From Zoogloea sp. (lineage in GTDB: Bacteria; Pseudomonadota; Gammaproteobacteria; Burkholderiales; Rhodocyclaceae): a DNA stretch of 64,000 nt. This document shows, piece after piece, positions 25,404 to 34,986 of this stretch. The stretch lies in assembly GCA_016703645.1 (NCBI GenBank), contig JADJBR010000004.1, positions 567,501 to 631,500 on the forward strand. The letters are read 5' to 3'. The translations under genes and the position numbers were made by a program. The notes below the pieces were generated by a model. It did no database searches and was not told the origin of the DNA. It was given only the letters and a program-made list of their open reading frames with translations. Position 1 is the first letter of the stretch. Each line of letters opens with the position of its first letter.

Positions 25404-27695
25404 ATGAAATCCAAGCTTCTTTCCGGGGTGATCGCTGCGCTTTTCGTGGCATCTCCCGCATTGGCCTTTGAGCCATTCGTCGTCAAAGACATTCGTATTG
25501 AAGGTATCCAGCGGACTGAGGCCGGTACGGTCTTCAGTTATTTGCCGGTGAAGGTTGGTGAGCAGTTCACCGACGACAAGGCTTCCCAGGCGATCAAGGC
25601 CCTGTTTGCCACCGGCTTTTTCAAGGATGTCCGGATCGAGGTGGACAAGGGCGTCATCGTCGTTGTGCTGGATGAGCGTCCGGCGATTTCCCAGGTGGAC
25701 TTTGTGGGGATCAAGGAATTCGACAAGGAGGCGCTGAAGAAGGGGCTGAAGGAGGTCGGTCTGGCCGAGTCGCGCATCTTCGATCGTGCCGTGCTGGAGC
25801 GTGCCGAGCAGGAGCTGAAACGCCAATACCTGTCGAAGGGGCTCTACGGCGTGCAGATCACCACCACGGTCACGCCCCTTGAGCGCAATCGCGTGGGGGT
25901 CAACTTCAACGTGGTCGAAGGCGAGGCGGCGCGAATCCGTCAGATCAGCATCATCGGCAACAAGGTGTTCAAGGAAAAGGAGCTGCTTGAGCTCTTCTCC
26001 CTGACCACCCCGGGCTGGATGACCTGGTATTCCAAGAGCGATCAGTACTCCAAGCAAAAGCTCTCCGCTGATATCGAAGCCTTGCGGTCCCACTATCTGA
26101 ATCGCGGCTACCTGGACTTCAGCATCGATTCGACCCAGGTGTCGATCACCCCCGACAAGAAGGACATCTACATCACCCTCAGCATCAGTGAAGGTGACAA
26201 ATACACCGTTTCCGATGTGAAGCTGGCCGGTACGATGGTGGTGCCCGAAGCTGAGCTGCAGGGGCTCGTCAAGCTCAAGGCCGGTGACACCTTCGTGCGT
26301 GACAACATCACTGCGACCACCAAGGCCATCAGTGATCGCCTGGGGAATGAAGGCTATGCCTTCGCCAACGTGAATGCCGCGCCGGAGGTGGACAAGGCCA
26401 AGCGGGAGGTGGCATTCACCTTCTTTGTGGATCCGGGGCGTCGGGTGTATGTGCGCAAGATCAATTTTGCCGGCAATCTGCGCACCCGGGATGAAGTGAT
26501 CCGCCGCGAGATGCGTCAAATGGAAGGCGCCTGGTACGACGGGGCTGCGCTCAATCGGTCCAAGGTCCGCCTTGACCGTCTTGGCTATTTCGACGAGGTC
26601 TCCATCGAGACGCCGGCGGTCGCGGGTGCCACGGATCAGGTGGATGCGAACTTCACCGTCAAGGAGCGCGCCACGGGCAACCTCATGCTGGGTGCGGGTT
26701 TCTCCAGTTCCGAGAAGGTCATCCTCTCGGCATCGATTTCCCAGCAAAACCTGTTTGGCACCGGCAACGCAATGACCTTGCAGTTGAATACCGGCAAGAT
26801 CAACAAGACGATAGCGCTGTCTTTCACCAATCCGTACTGGACCATCGATGGCGTCAGCGTGGGTTGGGATATCTATCAGCGAAACGTTGATCCGACCTCC
26901 CTGTCGGTGGCGACCTACAAGAGTTCCTCCATCGGTGCGGGTGTCCGTTTCGGCTACCCGATTGCCGAAGATGACCGGATCAATTTTGGTCTGTCGATCG
27001 ACCAGACCACCATCAAGGTCTACGATTCCAGCCCCGCACCCTACGTCAATTTCGTCAATACTTTCGGTGACACGGCGCGGAGTCTGTTGGCGACGGCCGG
27101 GTGGGCCCGGGATCGCCGCGACAGTTTCCTGTATCCGACATCGGGCGTGTATCAACGGGCGTCGGTGGAAGTTGCCACGCCGGTTCTGGACATGCGCTAT
27201 GTCCGTGCCAACTACCAGCATCAGTACTGGATTCCCTTCGGTGGTGGCTACGCGCTGATGCTCAACGGTGATGTGGGCTATGCCCACGGCTACGATGGCA
27301 AGGAACTGCCCTTCTACAAGAACTTCTACGCTGGCGGCATTGGTTCGGTGCGCGGCTATGAGCAGAGCACCCTGGGGCCGCGTTATACCGACAGTTCGGG
27401 TTTTGTCCGTTCCCTGGGCGGCAATCGGCGCATGGTTGGCAACGCGGAGTACTATTTCCCCATGCCTGGTTCGCAGAAGGACAAATCCATGCGTCTATCC
27501 CTGTTTGCCGATGCGGGATACGTGTGGGGGGCGGACGACAAGGTCCGGGCTTCCGATTTGCGTTACAGTGCCGGCCTGGCGTTCTCCTGGAGTTCTCCCG
27601 TCGGCCCCCTCAAGTTCAGTCTTGGTCAGGCGCTCAAGAAGGAAGAGGGCGACCGTACGCAGAAATTCCAGTTCCAGTTGGGTACGGTTTTCTGA
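25404..27695 (+). CDS. bamA: Outer membrane protein assembly factor BamA
   Basis: The Omp85-family core of the BAM complex, which folds beta-barrel proteins into the outer membrane. It has 763 residues. The signal peptide MKSKLLSGVIAALFVASPALA is followed by five POTRA domains (about 23-420) and a 16-strand barrel (about 425-763). The conserved loop 6 motif appears as GSVRGYEQ. The chain ends in an aromatic residue (FQFQLGTVF), the expected C-terminal signal. It starts six bases after rseP. Confidence 0.97.
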   Translation: MKSKLLSGVIAALFVASPALAFEPFVVKDIRIEGIQRTEAGTVFSYLPVKVGEQFTDDKASQAIKALFATGFFKDVRIEVDKGVIVVVLDERPAISQVDFVGIKEFDKEALKKGLKEVGLAESRIFDRAVLERAEQELKRQYLSKGLYGVQITTTVTPLERNRVGVNFNVVEGEAARIRQISIIGNKVFKEKELLELFSLTTPGWMTWYSKSDQYSKQKLSADIEALRSHYLNRGYLDFSIDSTQVSITPDKKDIYITLSISEGDKYTVSDVKLAGTMVVPEAELQGLVKLKAGDTFVRDNITATTKAISDRLGNEGYAFANVNAAPEVDKAKREVAFTFFVDPGRRVYVRKINFAGNLRTRDEVIRREMRQMEGAWYDGAALNRSKVRLDRLGYFDEVSIETPAVAGATDQVDANFTVKERATGNLMLGAGFSSSEKVILSASISQQNLFGTGNAMTLQLNTGKINKTIALSFTNPYWTIDGVSVGWDIYQRNVDPTSLSVATYKSSSIGAGVRFGYPIAEDDRINFGLSIDQTTIKVYDSSPAPYVNFVNTFGDTARSLLATAGWARDRRDSFLYPTSGVYQRASVEVATPVLDMRYVRANYQHQYWIPFGGGYALMLNGDVGYAHGYDGKELPFYKNFYAGGIGSVRGYEQSTLGPRYTDSSGFVRSLGGNRRMVGNAEYYFPMPGSQKDKSMRLSLFADAGYVWGADDKVRASDLRYSAGLAFSWSSPVGPLKFSLGQALKKEEGDRTQKFQFQLGTVF

Positions 27696-27733
27696 TCGCC
27701 ACCGAACCGTATTGCATGCAGATGGAGGTTTGA

Positions 27734-28237
27734 GTGAAGGGTATTGGCATTTCCATGCTGGCAGCAGTGCTGCTGGCCACGTTTGCGCAGACGGCCGCCG
27801 CCGAGGTGAAGGTCGGTTTCGTCAATTCCGACAGGGTCATGAAGGAAGCGACACCCGCCAAGAAGGCGCAGCAAAAGCTCGAGAAGGAATTCGAAAAGCG
27901 CGATCAGGATCTTCAGCGTATCGCGAAGCAACTGCAAGGTATGCAGGAAGCCCTCGAGAAGAATTCCATGACCATGGGCGAGGGCGAGCGCCGCAACAAG
28001 GAGCGCGAGTTCAATGACCTCAACCGCGAGTTTCAGCGCAAGCAGCGCGAGTTTCGGGAAGACCTGAACCAGCGTCGCAACGAGGAGCTGGCGGGGGTGC
28101 TTGAGCGTGCCAACAAGACGATCAAGCAGATCGCCGAGGCGGACAAATACGACATCATCTTCCAGGAGGCTGTTTACGCCAGCCCGCGCATTGATATCAC
28201 CGACAAGGTGATCAAGGCCCTGAGCGAAGCCAAGTAA
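27734..28237 (+). CDS. skp: Periplasmic chaperone Skp/OmpH
   Basis: A trimeric periplasmic chaperone that holds unfolded outer-membrane proteins for BamA. The 167-residue precursor has a signal peptide ending TAAAEVKVGFVN. A long charged coiled coil (about residues 45-130) forms the tentacles, and the association domain ends in ASPRIDITDKVIKAL. The start is a GTG with a strong GGAGG at 27724-27728. The position between bamA and lpxD is standard. Confidence 0.95.
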   Translation: MKGIGISMLAAVLLATFAQTAAAEVKVGFVNSDRVMKEATPAKKAQQKLEKEFEKRDQDLQRIAKQLQGMQEALEKNSMTMGEGERRNKEREFNDLNREFQRKQREFREDLNQRRNEELAGVLERANKTIKQIAEADKYDIIFQEAVYASPRIDITDKVIKALSEAK

Positions 28238-28247
28238 GTCGGCGAAG

Positions 28248-29276
28248 ATGGAACTCTCCCTTGGCGAGCTCGTAGGGCAGCTCGGCGGTGAGCTTGTCGG
28301 TGACCCCACTGTTCGGGTCAGGCAGATTGCGTCCATCGAGTCGGCGGGAAGCGGGGAGCTGACATTCCTCTCCAATCCCAAGTTTGCTTCGGCACTTGCT
28401 AGCAGTGCTGCGTCGGCGTTCATCCTGTCCCCCAAGGCGGCGGACCTGACCAGCCGGCCGCGCATTCTCACGCCGGATCCCTATCTCTACTTCGCCCGGG
28501 CGGCCCAGTTGTTCAATCCGCCCCGACGTCCCGCACCCGGACTTCAGCCCGGCGCAATCGTCTCGTCCGACCTGCCCGGGTCCGTTGCGGTGGGGGCCAA
28601 TGCGGTCATCGGCAGGGGGTGCAGCATTGGCGAGCGCTGTGTCATTGGTCCGGGATGCGTGATAGGCGACGGTGTGGAGGTCGGTGAGGATTCGATTCTT
28701 CATGCCGGTGTCAAGGTCTACGACGGTTGCGTCATCGGCGCCCGGGCCATCCTGCATGCGGGTGCCGTCATCGGGGCTGACGGGCTCGGCTTTGCCCGGG
28801 ATGGGGAGAAGCGTTGGGTCAAGATCCCGCAGATTGGCCGGGTTATCCTCGGGGATGATGTGGAGGTCGGTGCAAACACCACCATTGATCGCGGCGCCCT
28901 CGCGGATACCGTGATCGGACGCGGCGTCAAACTCGACAATCTGATCCACATCGCCCACAACTGTCATGTGGGTGACGACACGATCATGGCCGCCATGGCG
29001 GGAATTGCCGGCAGCGCCCGCATCGGCAAGAGGGTCATGGTGGGTGGAAAGGCCGGGGTCGCCGGACACCTGAAGGTGGCGGATGACGTGGTGGTGTCTG
29101 CAGATAGCAATGTGACCAAGAACATCGACAAGGCCGGGGTGTATACCTCGGTTGTTCCCATTCAGTCCCACGCGGACTGGATCAAGAATTTTTCACACCT
29201 CCGCCGTCTCGATGCAATGGCAGACCGGGTGCGCGAGCTGGAGAAGAGGCTCGCCGAAATGGAAAAGAAATCATGA
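28248..29276 (+). CDS. lpxD: UDP-3-O-(3-hydroxyacyl)glucosamine N-acyltransferase
   Basis: Adds the second 3-hydroxyacyl chain in lipid A synthesis. The 342 residues comprise an N-terminal uridine-binding domain (about 1-100), a hexapeptide-repeat beta-helix (about 105-310) with the catalytic His in [13 protein letters not shown] (near residue 235), and a C-terminal helix ([16 protein letters not shown]). It overlaps fabZ by ATGA. The acyl donor is a 3-hydroxyacyl-ACP of the kind FabZ also uses, so the two genes draw on the same pool. Confidence 0.97.
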   Translation: MELSLGELVGQLGGELVGDPTVRVRQIASIESAGSGELTFLSNPKFASALASSAASAFILSPKAADLTSRPRILTPDPYLYFARAAQLFNPPRRPAPGLQPGAIVSSDLPGSVAVGANAVIGRGCSIGERCVIGPGCVIGDGVEVGEDSILHAGVKVYDGCVIGARAILHAGAVIGADGLGFARDGEKRWVKIPQIGRVILGDDVEVGANTTIDRGALADTVIGRGVKLDNLIHIAHNCHVGDDTIMAAMAGIAGSARIGKRVMVGGKAGVAGHLKVADDVVVSADSNVTKNIDKAGVYTSVVPIQSHADWIKNFSHLRRLDAMADRVRELEKRLAEMEKKS

Positions 29277-29716
29277 GCGAAATCATCGACATCAACGAAA
29301 TCAAGCAGTACATCCCGCATCGTTATCCTTTCCTGCTTGTGGATCGGATCGTCGAGATCGAGCTCGGCAAGCGCGCCCTGGGCCTCAAGAACGTGACCAT
29401 CAACGAGCCTTTCTTTCCCGGTCACTTTCCGCACAACCCGGTCATGCCCGGCGTTCTGATCATCGAGGCGTTGGCCCAGGCTGCTGCGGTGCTGGCCTTC
29501 AAGACCGATGGGACGATTCCGGACAAGGATGCGATGGTGTACTTCGCGTCGGTGGACAACGTGCGCTTCAAGCGCCCCGTGGTGCCCGGTGACCAGCTCA
29601 TGCTGGACGTCGAGATTGTCCGCACCATACGTAACATCTGGAAGTTCAAGGGGGTTGCCCGTGTCGCCGGCGAGGTGGCAACCGAAGCCGAATTCATGTG
29701 CGCGATCAAACGATGA
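29273..29716 (+). CDS. fabZ: 3-hydroxyacyl-[acyl-carrier-protein] dehydratase
   Basis: A hot-dog fold dehydratase of type II fatty acid synthesis. The 147 residues contain [13 protein letters not shown], the catalytic His segment [16 protein letters not shown] (His near residue 51) and the catalytic Glu in [13 protein letters not shown] (near 65). It is translationally coupled at both ends by ATGA overlaps with lpxD and lpxA, which fits balancing fatty acid synthesis against lipid A synthesis. Confidence 0.98.
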   Translation: MSEIIDINEIKQYIPHRYPFLLVDRIVEIELGKRALGLKNVTINEPFFPGHFPHNPVMPGVLIIEALAQAAAVLAFKTDGTIPDKDAMVYFASVDNVRFKRPVVPGDQLMLDVEIVRTIRNIWKFKGVARVAGEVATEAEFMCAIKR

Positions 29717-30486
29717 CGATTCACCCGACTGCCATTGTCCATCCCGGTGCACGCCTTGCCGCAGACGTGCAGGTCGGGCCGTACTCGGTCATCGGCGAGC
29801 ACGTGGAGATCGGCGAGGGTACGACGGTTGGCCCGCACGTGGTCATCGAGGGGCATACCCGGATCGGTCGTGACAACCGGATCTTCCAGTTCTGTTCGAT
29901 CGGTTCGGAACCCCAGGACAAGAAATACGCCAACGAACCTACCCGCCTCGAGATCGGTGATCGCAACACCATTCGCGAGTTCTGCAGCTTCAGTACCGGC
30001 ACCGTCCAGGACGGTGGTCTGACCCGGGTTGGCAACGACAACTGGATCATGGCCTATGTCCATGTTGCCCACGACTGCACGGTGGGCAACAACACCATCT
30101 TCGCGAACAATGCGACCCTTGCGGGGCATGTATCGGTGGGTGACTGGGCGATTCTCGGTGGGTTCACCGGTGTCCATCAGTTCGTCCGTGTCGGCGCCCA
30201 CAGTTTCTGCGGTGTTGGCACCGTGCTTCTGCAGGATCTCCCCCCCTTTGTCACGGTGTCCGGAAATCCCGCCTCGCCCCATGGCATCAACAGCGAGGGC
30301 TTGAAGCGGCGCGGTTTTTCCAGCGACGGCATTGCCGCCATCAAGCGTGCCTACAAGACGCTCTATCGCAACGGGTTGACCCTGGACGAGGCGCGACAGC
30401 AGATTGCCGCCGCGGCGGCGGATGTTCCCGAGCTTCGGCCGTTCTCCGAGTTCATCGCCGACTCCGGTCGTGGCATTGTCCGTTAG
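29713..30486 (+). CDS. lpxA: UDP-N-acetylglucosamine O-acyltransferase
   Basis: The first step of lipid A synthesis, moving a 3-hydroxyacyl chain from ACP to UDP-GlcNAc. The 257 residues form a hexapeptide-repeat beta-helix (about 5-185) with the catalytic His region [14 protein letters not shown] (about 114-127) and [17 protein letters not shown]-terminal helical domain (about 190-257) follows. The ATG at 29713 overlaps the fabZ stop (ATGA), which decides the start over an upstream in-frame ATG. Three bases separate it from lpxB. Confidence 0.98.
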   Translation: MTIHPTAIVHPGARLAADVQVGPYSVIGEHVEIGEGTTVGPHVVIEGHTRIGRDNRIFQFCSIGSEPQDKKYANEPTRLEIGDRNTIREFCSFSTGTVQDGGLTRVGNDNWIMAYVHVAHDCTVGNNTIFANNATLAGHVSVGDWAILGGFTGVHQFVRVGAHSFCGVGTVLLQDLPPFVTVSGNPASPHGINSEGLKRRGFSSDGIAAIKRAYKTLYRNGLTLDEARQQIAAAAADVPELRPFSEFIADSGRGIVR

Positions 30487-30489
30487 TCC

Positions 30490-31641
30490 ATGGCTCTGCG
30501 CATCGCCATGGTGGCGGGCGAGGCGTCCAGTGACCTCCTCGCCAGCCACCTGATCCGGGCGCTCAAGCGCCATCTGCCGGATGCCGAGTTCTTCGGCATC
30601 GGCGGCCCCAAGATGCAGGCGGAGGGCTTCAAGGTGCTCTGGCCCGCCGAGAAGCTGGCTGTCCACGGCTATGTCGACGCGCTGAAGAACTACCGGGAGC
30701 TGTCCGGCATCCGCCGCACGTTGCTGAGACGCCTGCTTGCCGATCCACCGGCAGCCTTCATCGGGGTGGATGCACCCGACTTCAGCCTGTGGCTCGAGAA
30801 GCGCCTGAAAGACAGGCATATCCCTGCGATCCACTTTGTCGGCCCGTCCATCTGGGCCTGGCGCAAGGGGCGCCTCAAGGGCATCGCCCGTTCCGTCAGC
30901 CACATGTTGTGCCTGTTCCCCTTCGAGCCCCCCCTTTACCAGGCGGCGGGTGTGCCGGTGAGCTATGTGGGTCATCCGCTTGCCGACGTCTTCCCGATGG
31001 TGCCTGATCGGGCTGCTGCACGGGAGATGTTGCAGATCCCTGACGGTGTTCCGGTGTTTGCCCTGTTGCCGGGCAGCCGCCAGTCCGAAGTGCGCAATCT
31101 CGCCGACACCTATATCGCCACCGCGGCAGCGCTGCACGAACGCCATCCGGATGCCTGCTTCCTCGTCCCTCTGGCCACGCGGGAGACCCGCTTGCTGTTT
31201 GAGGAGGCGCTGCGCAGACACGCCAACATGGATCTGCCGATCCGGATCCTTTTCGGTCATGCCGTCGATGCGATGATTGCGGCAGATGTCGTCCTGGTGG
31301 CGAGCGGTACGGCGACCCTTGAGGCAGCCTTGCTGAAGCGTCCGATGGTGATCACCTACAAGATGGGCAAGTGGTCTTTCCGCCTGATGCGACGGATGGC
31401 CTACCTGCCCTGGGTTGGGTTGCCGAACGTGCTCGCCGGGCGCGAGGTGGCGCCGGAGATCCTTCAGGACGCGGCGACGCCCCAGGGCCTTGCTGATGCC
31501 CTCGATGCCTGGCTGACTGACAAGGACAAGGTGGCCGAGCTGACCCGTGTTTTCACCGACATGCATCAGCAGTTGCGCCAGGACACCGCTGCCAAGGCTG
31601 CTGCGGCCATCCTGCCTTACCTGCAGGGGCGCGGACGATGA
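30490..31641 (+). CDS. lpxB: Lipid-A-disaccharide synthase
   Basis: A membrane-associated GT19 glycosyltransferase that joins 2,3-diacylglucosamine-1-phosphate and its UDP form. The 383 residues start LRIAMVAGEASSDLLASHL. Other family segments are GIGGPKMQAEGF, HFVGPSIWAWRKGRLK, LLPGSRQSEV and VLVASGTATLEAAL (nucleotide site), ending in LPNVLAGREVAPE. It completes the lpxD-fabZ-lpxA-lpxB set. A 66-base gap precedes rnhB. Confidence 0.98.
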   Translation: MALRIAMVAGEASSDLLASHLIRALKRHLPDAEFFGIGGPKMQAEGFKVLWPAEKLAVHGYVDALKNYRELSGIRRTLLRRLLADPPAAFIGVDAPDFSLWLEKRLKDRHIPAIHFVGPSIWAWRKGRLKGIARSVSHMLCLFPFEPPLYQAAGVPVSYVGHPLADVFPMVPDRAAAREMLQIPDGVPVFALLPGSRQSEVRNLADTYIATAAALHERHPDACFLVPLATRETRLLFEEALRRHANMDLPIRILFGHAVDAMIAADVVLVASGTATLEAALLKRPMVITYKMGKWSFRLMRRMAYLPWVGLPNVLAGREVAPEILQDAATPQGLADALDAWLTDKDKVAELTRVFTDMHQQLRQDTAAKAAAAILPYLQGRGR

Positions 31642-31707
31642 AGGCGAAGCCCGAAGGGGCGCCGTATCGGCGGTATCTCCAGTGGGCGGAATGCCCCGGA
31701 GAGTCCC

Positions 31708-32316
31708 GTGGGTAGTTCTCCAGGCCTTTTGTGCGGCGTTGATGAAGCCGGGCGTGGCCCCCTGTGTGGACCGGTTGTCGCTGCGGCGGTCATCCTCGAT
31801 CCGGCACGGCCGATCAGCGGTCTGGCTGATTCCAAGAAGCTCTCCGAGAAGCGCCGCGATGCGCTGGCCCTGGAGATTCGCGAGAAGGCCCTGGCCTGGT
31901 GCATTGCCGAGGCCAGCGTCGAGGAGATCGACCGCCTCAACATCCTGCATGCTTCCATGCTCGCCATGCAGCGGGCCGTCGCAGGGCTGCAACGGGTGCC
32001 GGACAGGGTGGCGGTGGACGGCAATCGCTGCCCCCATCTGCCCATGCCCTGCGAGGCTATCGTCAAGGGTGATGCCCTGGTGCCGGAGATCTCGGCTGCA
32101 TCCATCCTGGCCAAGACCGCGCGGGATGCCCTGCTGGTGAGCCTCGACAAGCAGTATCCCCAATACGGGCTGGCAGCGCACAAGGGCTATCCGACCCAGG
32201 CCCATCTTGCCGCCCTGAAGGCCCATGGCGTGTGTGCGATCTACCGGCGCAGTTTTGCGCCGGTCCATGCCATTTTGGCCAACCCGCCCCTATGGACCGA
32301 CGAGGACTGCCTGTGA
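31708..32316 (+). CDS. rnhB: Ribonuclease HII
   Basis: Cuts RNA in RNA-DNA hybrids and single ribonucleotides in DNA. The 202 residues have the acidic site residues in [11 protein letters not shown] (Asp-Glu at the start), [10 protein letters not shown], the third acidic residue in VAVDGNRCP, and SILAKTARD with a late Asp. Translation starts at a GTG with GGAGAG at 31697-31702. The stop overlaps the next gene's GTG start (GTGA). rnhB after lpxB is a widely conserved order. Confidence 0.96.
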   Translation: MGSSPGLLCGVDEAGRGPLCGPVVAAAVILDPARPISGLADSKKLSEKRRDALALEIREKALAWCIAEASVEEIDRLNILHASMLAMQRAVAGLQRVPDRVAVDGNRCPHLPMPCEAIVKGDALVPEISAASILAKTARDALLVSLDKQYPQYGLAAHKGYPTQAHLAALKAHGVCAIYRRSFAPVHAILANPPLWTDEDCL

Positions 32317-32768
32317 AACTCCATCATTTTCTGCTGTTCATCCACCTGGCCGGCGTCGTGGTCTGGGTGGGCGGCATGGCCTTCGCCCATTTTTGCCTGC
32401 GTCCGGCCGCCCTGGCCTTGCCGCCCGCCCAGCGTCTCGGCTTGTGGCGTGCGGTGCTGGGGTGCTTCTTCCGCATCGTTTGGGTGGCCATCGCCGTGAT
32501 CGTGGTGTCGGGGTTTGCGATGCTGCTTGAGGTCGGCTTTGCCCAGGCGCCCCGGTCATGGCATGTCATGGCTGCCATCGGCCTGCTGATGGCGGCCATC
32601 TTCGCCAGCATCTGGTTCGGTCCGTGGCGGGCCCTGCAGCAGGCGGTCGCGGCCGAGAGCTGGGCCCAGGGCGCGCAGGCACTCAACCTCATCCGCCAGC
32701 GGGTCACCCTCAACCTGGTGTTGGGTACGCTGACCGTCGCCCTCGCCACCCTTGGTCTGGCCTACTGA
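32313..32768 (+). CDS. CopD-like four-helix membrane protein
   Basis: A 151-residue integral membrane protein from the GTG at 32313, with about four hydrophobic helices: near 3-22 ([20 protein letters not shown]), 44-68, 79-100 and 128-150. The early [11 protein letters not shown] and FLRPA-like parts resemble the CopD/copper-resistance D membrane domain. No transport or metal role can be claimed from this alone. It overlaps rnhB by GTGA, and the next gene starts two bases after its stop, so it is tightly built into the lpx operon tail. An in-frame ATG at 32292 inside rnhB is an alternative start. Confidence 0.75.
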   Translation: MKLHHFLLFIHLAGVVVWVGGMAFAHFCLRPAALALPPAQRLGLWRAVLGCFFRIVWVAIAVIVVSGFAMLLEVGFAQAPRSWHVMAAIGLLMAAIFASIWFGPWRALQQAVAAESWAQGAQALNLIRQRVTLNLVLGTLTVALATLGLAY

Positions 32769-32770
32769 TC

Positions 32771-33556
32771 GTGAAGCTGATCACCTCCCGCGACAATCCG
32801 GCGGTGAAGCACCTGCACGCCCTTGCCACGTCCGCCCGGGACCGGCGCCGGGAGGCGGAGACCCTGCTCGACGGGGCTCATCTGCTGGAGGTGGCGCTGG
32901 CGCGAGGTGTTGCCCTGCGGCAGGTGGTGGTGAGCGAAAGTGGCAAGGCGCTGCCGGAGATTGCATCCCTGCTGGCGCGCTGTGCGCCGGATGTCCTCAT
33001 TGAAGTTCCCGACCGGGTGTTTGCCCACATCAGCCCGGTGGACTCGCCCAGCGGCGTGCTGGCCCGGATCGCCATCCCGGCGCAAGCCGACGCGGGGCCG
33101 CTGGTGGATACCTGTGTAGTCCTCGACGGTGTGCAGGACCCGGGAAACCTCGGCACCATCCTGCGGACCGCGGCGGCGGTCGGCGTGGAGGAGGTGCTGC
33201 TGACGCCGGGCTGCGCCCAGGCCTGGTCGCCGCGGGTGCTGCGGGCCGCCATGGGGGCGCACTTCGGCCTGCGTCTGCGGGAAGGTTGCGATGTCGCCCT
33301 CGCCCTCGCCGGTTTTCCGGGGGCGATTCTGGCTGCTGATCTGCGCGATGCGGTTGAGCTTTACGACATGGACCTGCGTCTACCGGTGGCCTGGCTGTTC
33401 GGCTCGGAAGGGCAGGGGCTGTCTCCTGCGGTGGCCGCCCTGGCCACCCGCCGGGTGCGGATTCCGATGCCGGGCGGGATGGAGTCCCTGAACGTGGGGG
33501 TCGCCGCCGGGGTATGCCTGTTCGAGCAACTGCGCCAGCGCCGTTCAGGCCGGTAG
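32771..33556 (+). CDS. SpoU/TrmH-family RNA 2'-O-methyltransferase
   Basis: A SAM-dependent RNA ribose methyltransferase with a trefoil knot. The 261 residues comprise an N-terminal substrate-binding domain (about 1-100, starting VKLITSRDNPAVKHL) and the SPOUT domain. SPOUT motifs are 1 DGVQDPGNLGTILRTA, 2 WLFGSEGQGLS and 3 RIPMPGGMESLNVGVAAGV. The form is that of the RlmB/TsnR-like group, with the target RNA unknown. The GTG at 32771 follows the CopD-like gene by two bases. The 3' end overlaps bioD by 12 bases in convergent orientation. Confidence 0.9.
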   Translation: MKLITSRDNPAVKHLHALATSARDRRREAETLLDGAHLLEVALARGVALRQVVVSESGKALPEIASLLARCAPDVLIEVPDRVFAHISPVDSPSGVLARIAIPAQADAGPLVDTCVVLDGVQDPGNLGTILRTAAAVGVEEVLLTPGCAQAWSPRVLRAAMGAHFGLRLREGCDVALALAGFPGAILAADLRDAVELYDMDLRLPVAWLFGSEGQGLSPAVAALATRRVRIPMPGGMESLNVGVAAGVCLFEQLRQRRSGR

Positions 33557-34213
33557 GCTGACGCTGGCCGCTGCGCTTGCGGCTTCGCCGCCAGGCTGAA
33601 AGGGAACCACGCCGAGCAGGGGTGCTTCCATGCGCAGGCGCAGGGCGTCCAGATTTTCCTGAAAGCGCAGCATGGCCGGATCCACCTGGTTGGCAATCCA
33701 GCCTGCCAGCCTCAGGCCCCGGGCCTGGATGGCCTCGGCGGTGAGCAGGGCGTGGTTGATGCAGCCCAGGCGCATGCCGACCACCAGGATCACCGGCAGA
33801 GCCAGGTCACAGGCCAGGTCGGCGGTGTCGTAGCCGGCATCCAGCGGCACGCGAAAGCCCCCCACGCCTTCCACAAAAACCACGTCCGCCTGACGGGTGA
33901 GTTCGTCAAAGGCCGCCAGAATACGTCCGGCCTCGATCCGCACGCCTTCCTCGGCCGCGGCGATGTGTGGGGCAATCGGGCTGGCCAGGCAGTAGGGGTT
34001 GAGCAGGGCGAGACCAGGGTCGAAGCTGCCGGCCGCGCGCAGGCGGGCGGCGTCCTCGTTGATGAGCTCACCCTGGATCGTTTCGGCGCCGGCGGCCACC
34101 GGCTTCATGCCCACGGCCTTCAAGCCGCGGGCCCGGGCCGCGTGGAGCAGGGTGCAGGTGACGAAGGTCTTGCCGATCTCGGTGTCGGTGCCGGTGATGA
34201 AGAAGGCGGTCAT
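33545..34213 (-). CDS. bioD: Dethiobiotin synthetase
   Basis: Closes the ureido ring of dethiobiotin from diaminopelargonate, CO2 and ATP. The 222 residues have the P-loop variant GTDTEIGKTF (8-17), the substrate lysine in GMKPVAAG, the acidic VEGVGGFRVPL, and the nucleotide-base segment ANQVDP. It overlaps bioC by four bases and is the last gene of the biotin operon here. bioB, the final step, is not in the window. Confidence 0.95.
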   Translation of the reverse strand: MTAFFITGTDTEIGKTFVTCTLLHAARARGLKAVGMKPVAAGAETIQGELINEDAARLRAAGSFDPGLALLNPYCLASPIAPHIAAAEEGVRIEAGRILAAFDELTRQADVVFVEGVGGFRVPLDAGYDTADLACDLALPVILVVGMRLGCINHALLTAEAIQARGLRLAGWIANQVDPAMLRFQENLDALRLRMEAPLLGVVPFQPGGEAASAAASVSLPA

Positions 34214-34986
34214 GGCTTTTCCGCGAGGAGCCAGAAGGTGTCGTAGGAGGCGGGCAGTCCGGCCGGTGTGCGGTGCATCTCGTAGGCTTTGACCAGCTTG
34301 TTCCAGGCCGTCTTGCCCAGGGGCGTGCGGCGCGTTGCGCCGGTGTGGTGGGCACCAAGGGTCTTGATGTCGGAGAGCAGGCCGCGCAGGTCGGGGGCCC
34401 AGGCCTGGAGTGTGTCGCGTTCGCTGGCCAGGATGCGCAGCCCGGCGTCTTCGGCCGCGTCCTCGACCACTTCCGGCGGTTGGAAGGGCAGCACATGCTC
34501 GTGGGAGTCCACCAGCCGGAAGGCATCGCGCAGTTCATGCAGGGTGCCCGGGCCGAGGGTGGCGATCCATAACTGGCCACCAGGGCGCAGGCTGCGCGCC
34601 AGCTCGGGCAGGGCCTTGCGTGGATGACACCACTGCAGGGCATAGCTGGACCATATGGCATCAATGCTGGCGTCGGCCAGGGGCAGTCTCTCCAGATCGG
34701 CGCACAGGGGCCAGGCCAGGCCGGGGGGGTGGCGGCGCAGCATGGCCGGGGCGAAATCAAGGGCGATCAGATCGGCGTCGGGGAAGCGTTGCTGTAGTCC
34801 GGTGAGGGCGTAACCGGTGCCGCAGCCGGCGTCGACGATGCGGCGGGGCTGGAGCGTCTGGGCCGCGACCATGGCGAGCAGGTGATCGCTGGCGCTGCGC
34901 TGAACGGTGGCGACGGCATCGTAGGCGTCGGCCGCCCTGTCAAAGGCCTTGCGCACGGCGCGCTTGGGGGCAGGTGCGTCAGTCAC
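34210..34986 (-). CDS. bioC: Malonyl-ACP O-methyltransferase
   Basis: Methylates malonyl-ACP to disguise it as a fatty acid primer, the entry into pimelate synthesis. The 258 residues have N-terminal VRKAFDRAADAYD, typical of BioC, SAM motif I VDAGCGTG (about 51-58), LDFAPAM, and IWSSYALQWC (motif of the BioC group). It overlaps bioH by 8 bases and bioD by four. Together with BioH it provides the pimeloyl-ACP pathway as in E. coli. Confidence 0.95.
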   Translation of the reverse strand: MTDAPAPKRAVRKAFDRAADAYDAVATVQRSASDHLLAMVAAQTLQPRRIVDAGCGTGYALTGLQQRFPDADLIALDFAPAMLRRHPPGLAWPLCADLERLPLADASIDAIWSSYALQWCHPRKALPELARSLRPGGQLWIATLGPGTLHELRDAFRLVDSHEHVLPFQPPEVVEDAAEDAGLRILASERDTLQAWAPDLRGLLSDIKTLGAHHTGATRRTPLGKTAWNKLVKAYEMHRTPAGLPASYDTFWLLAEKP

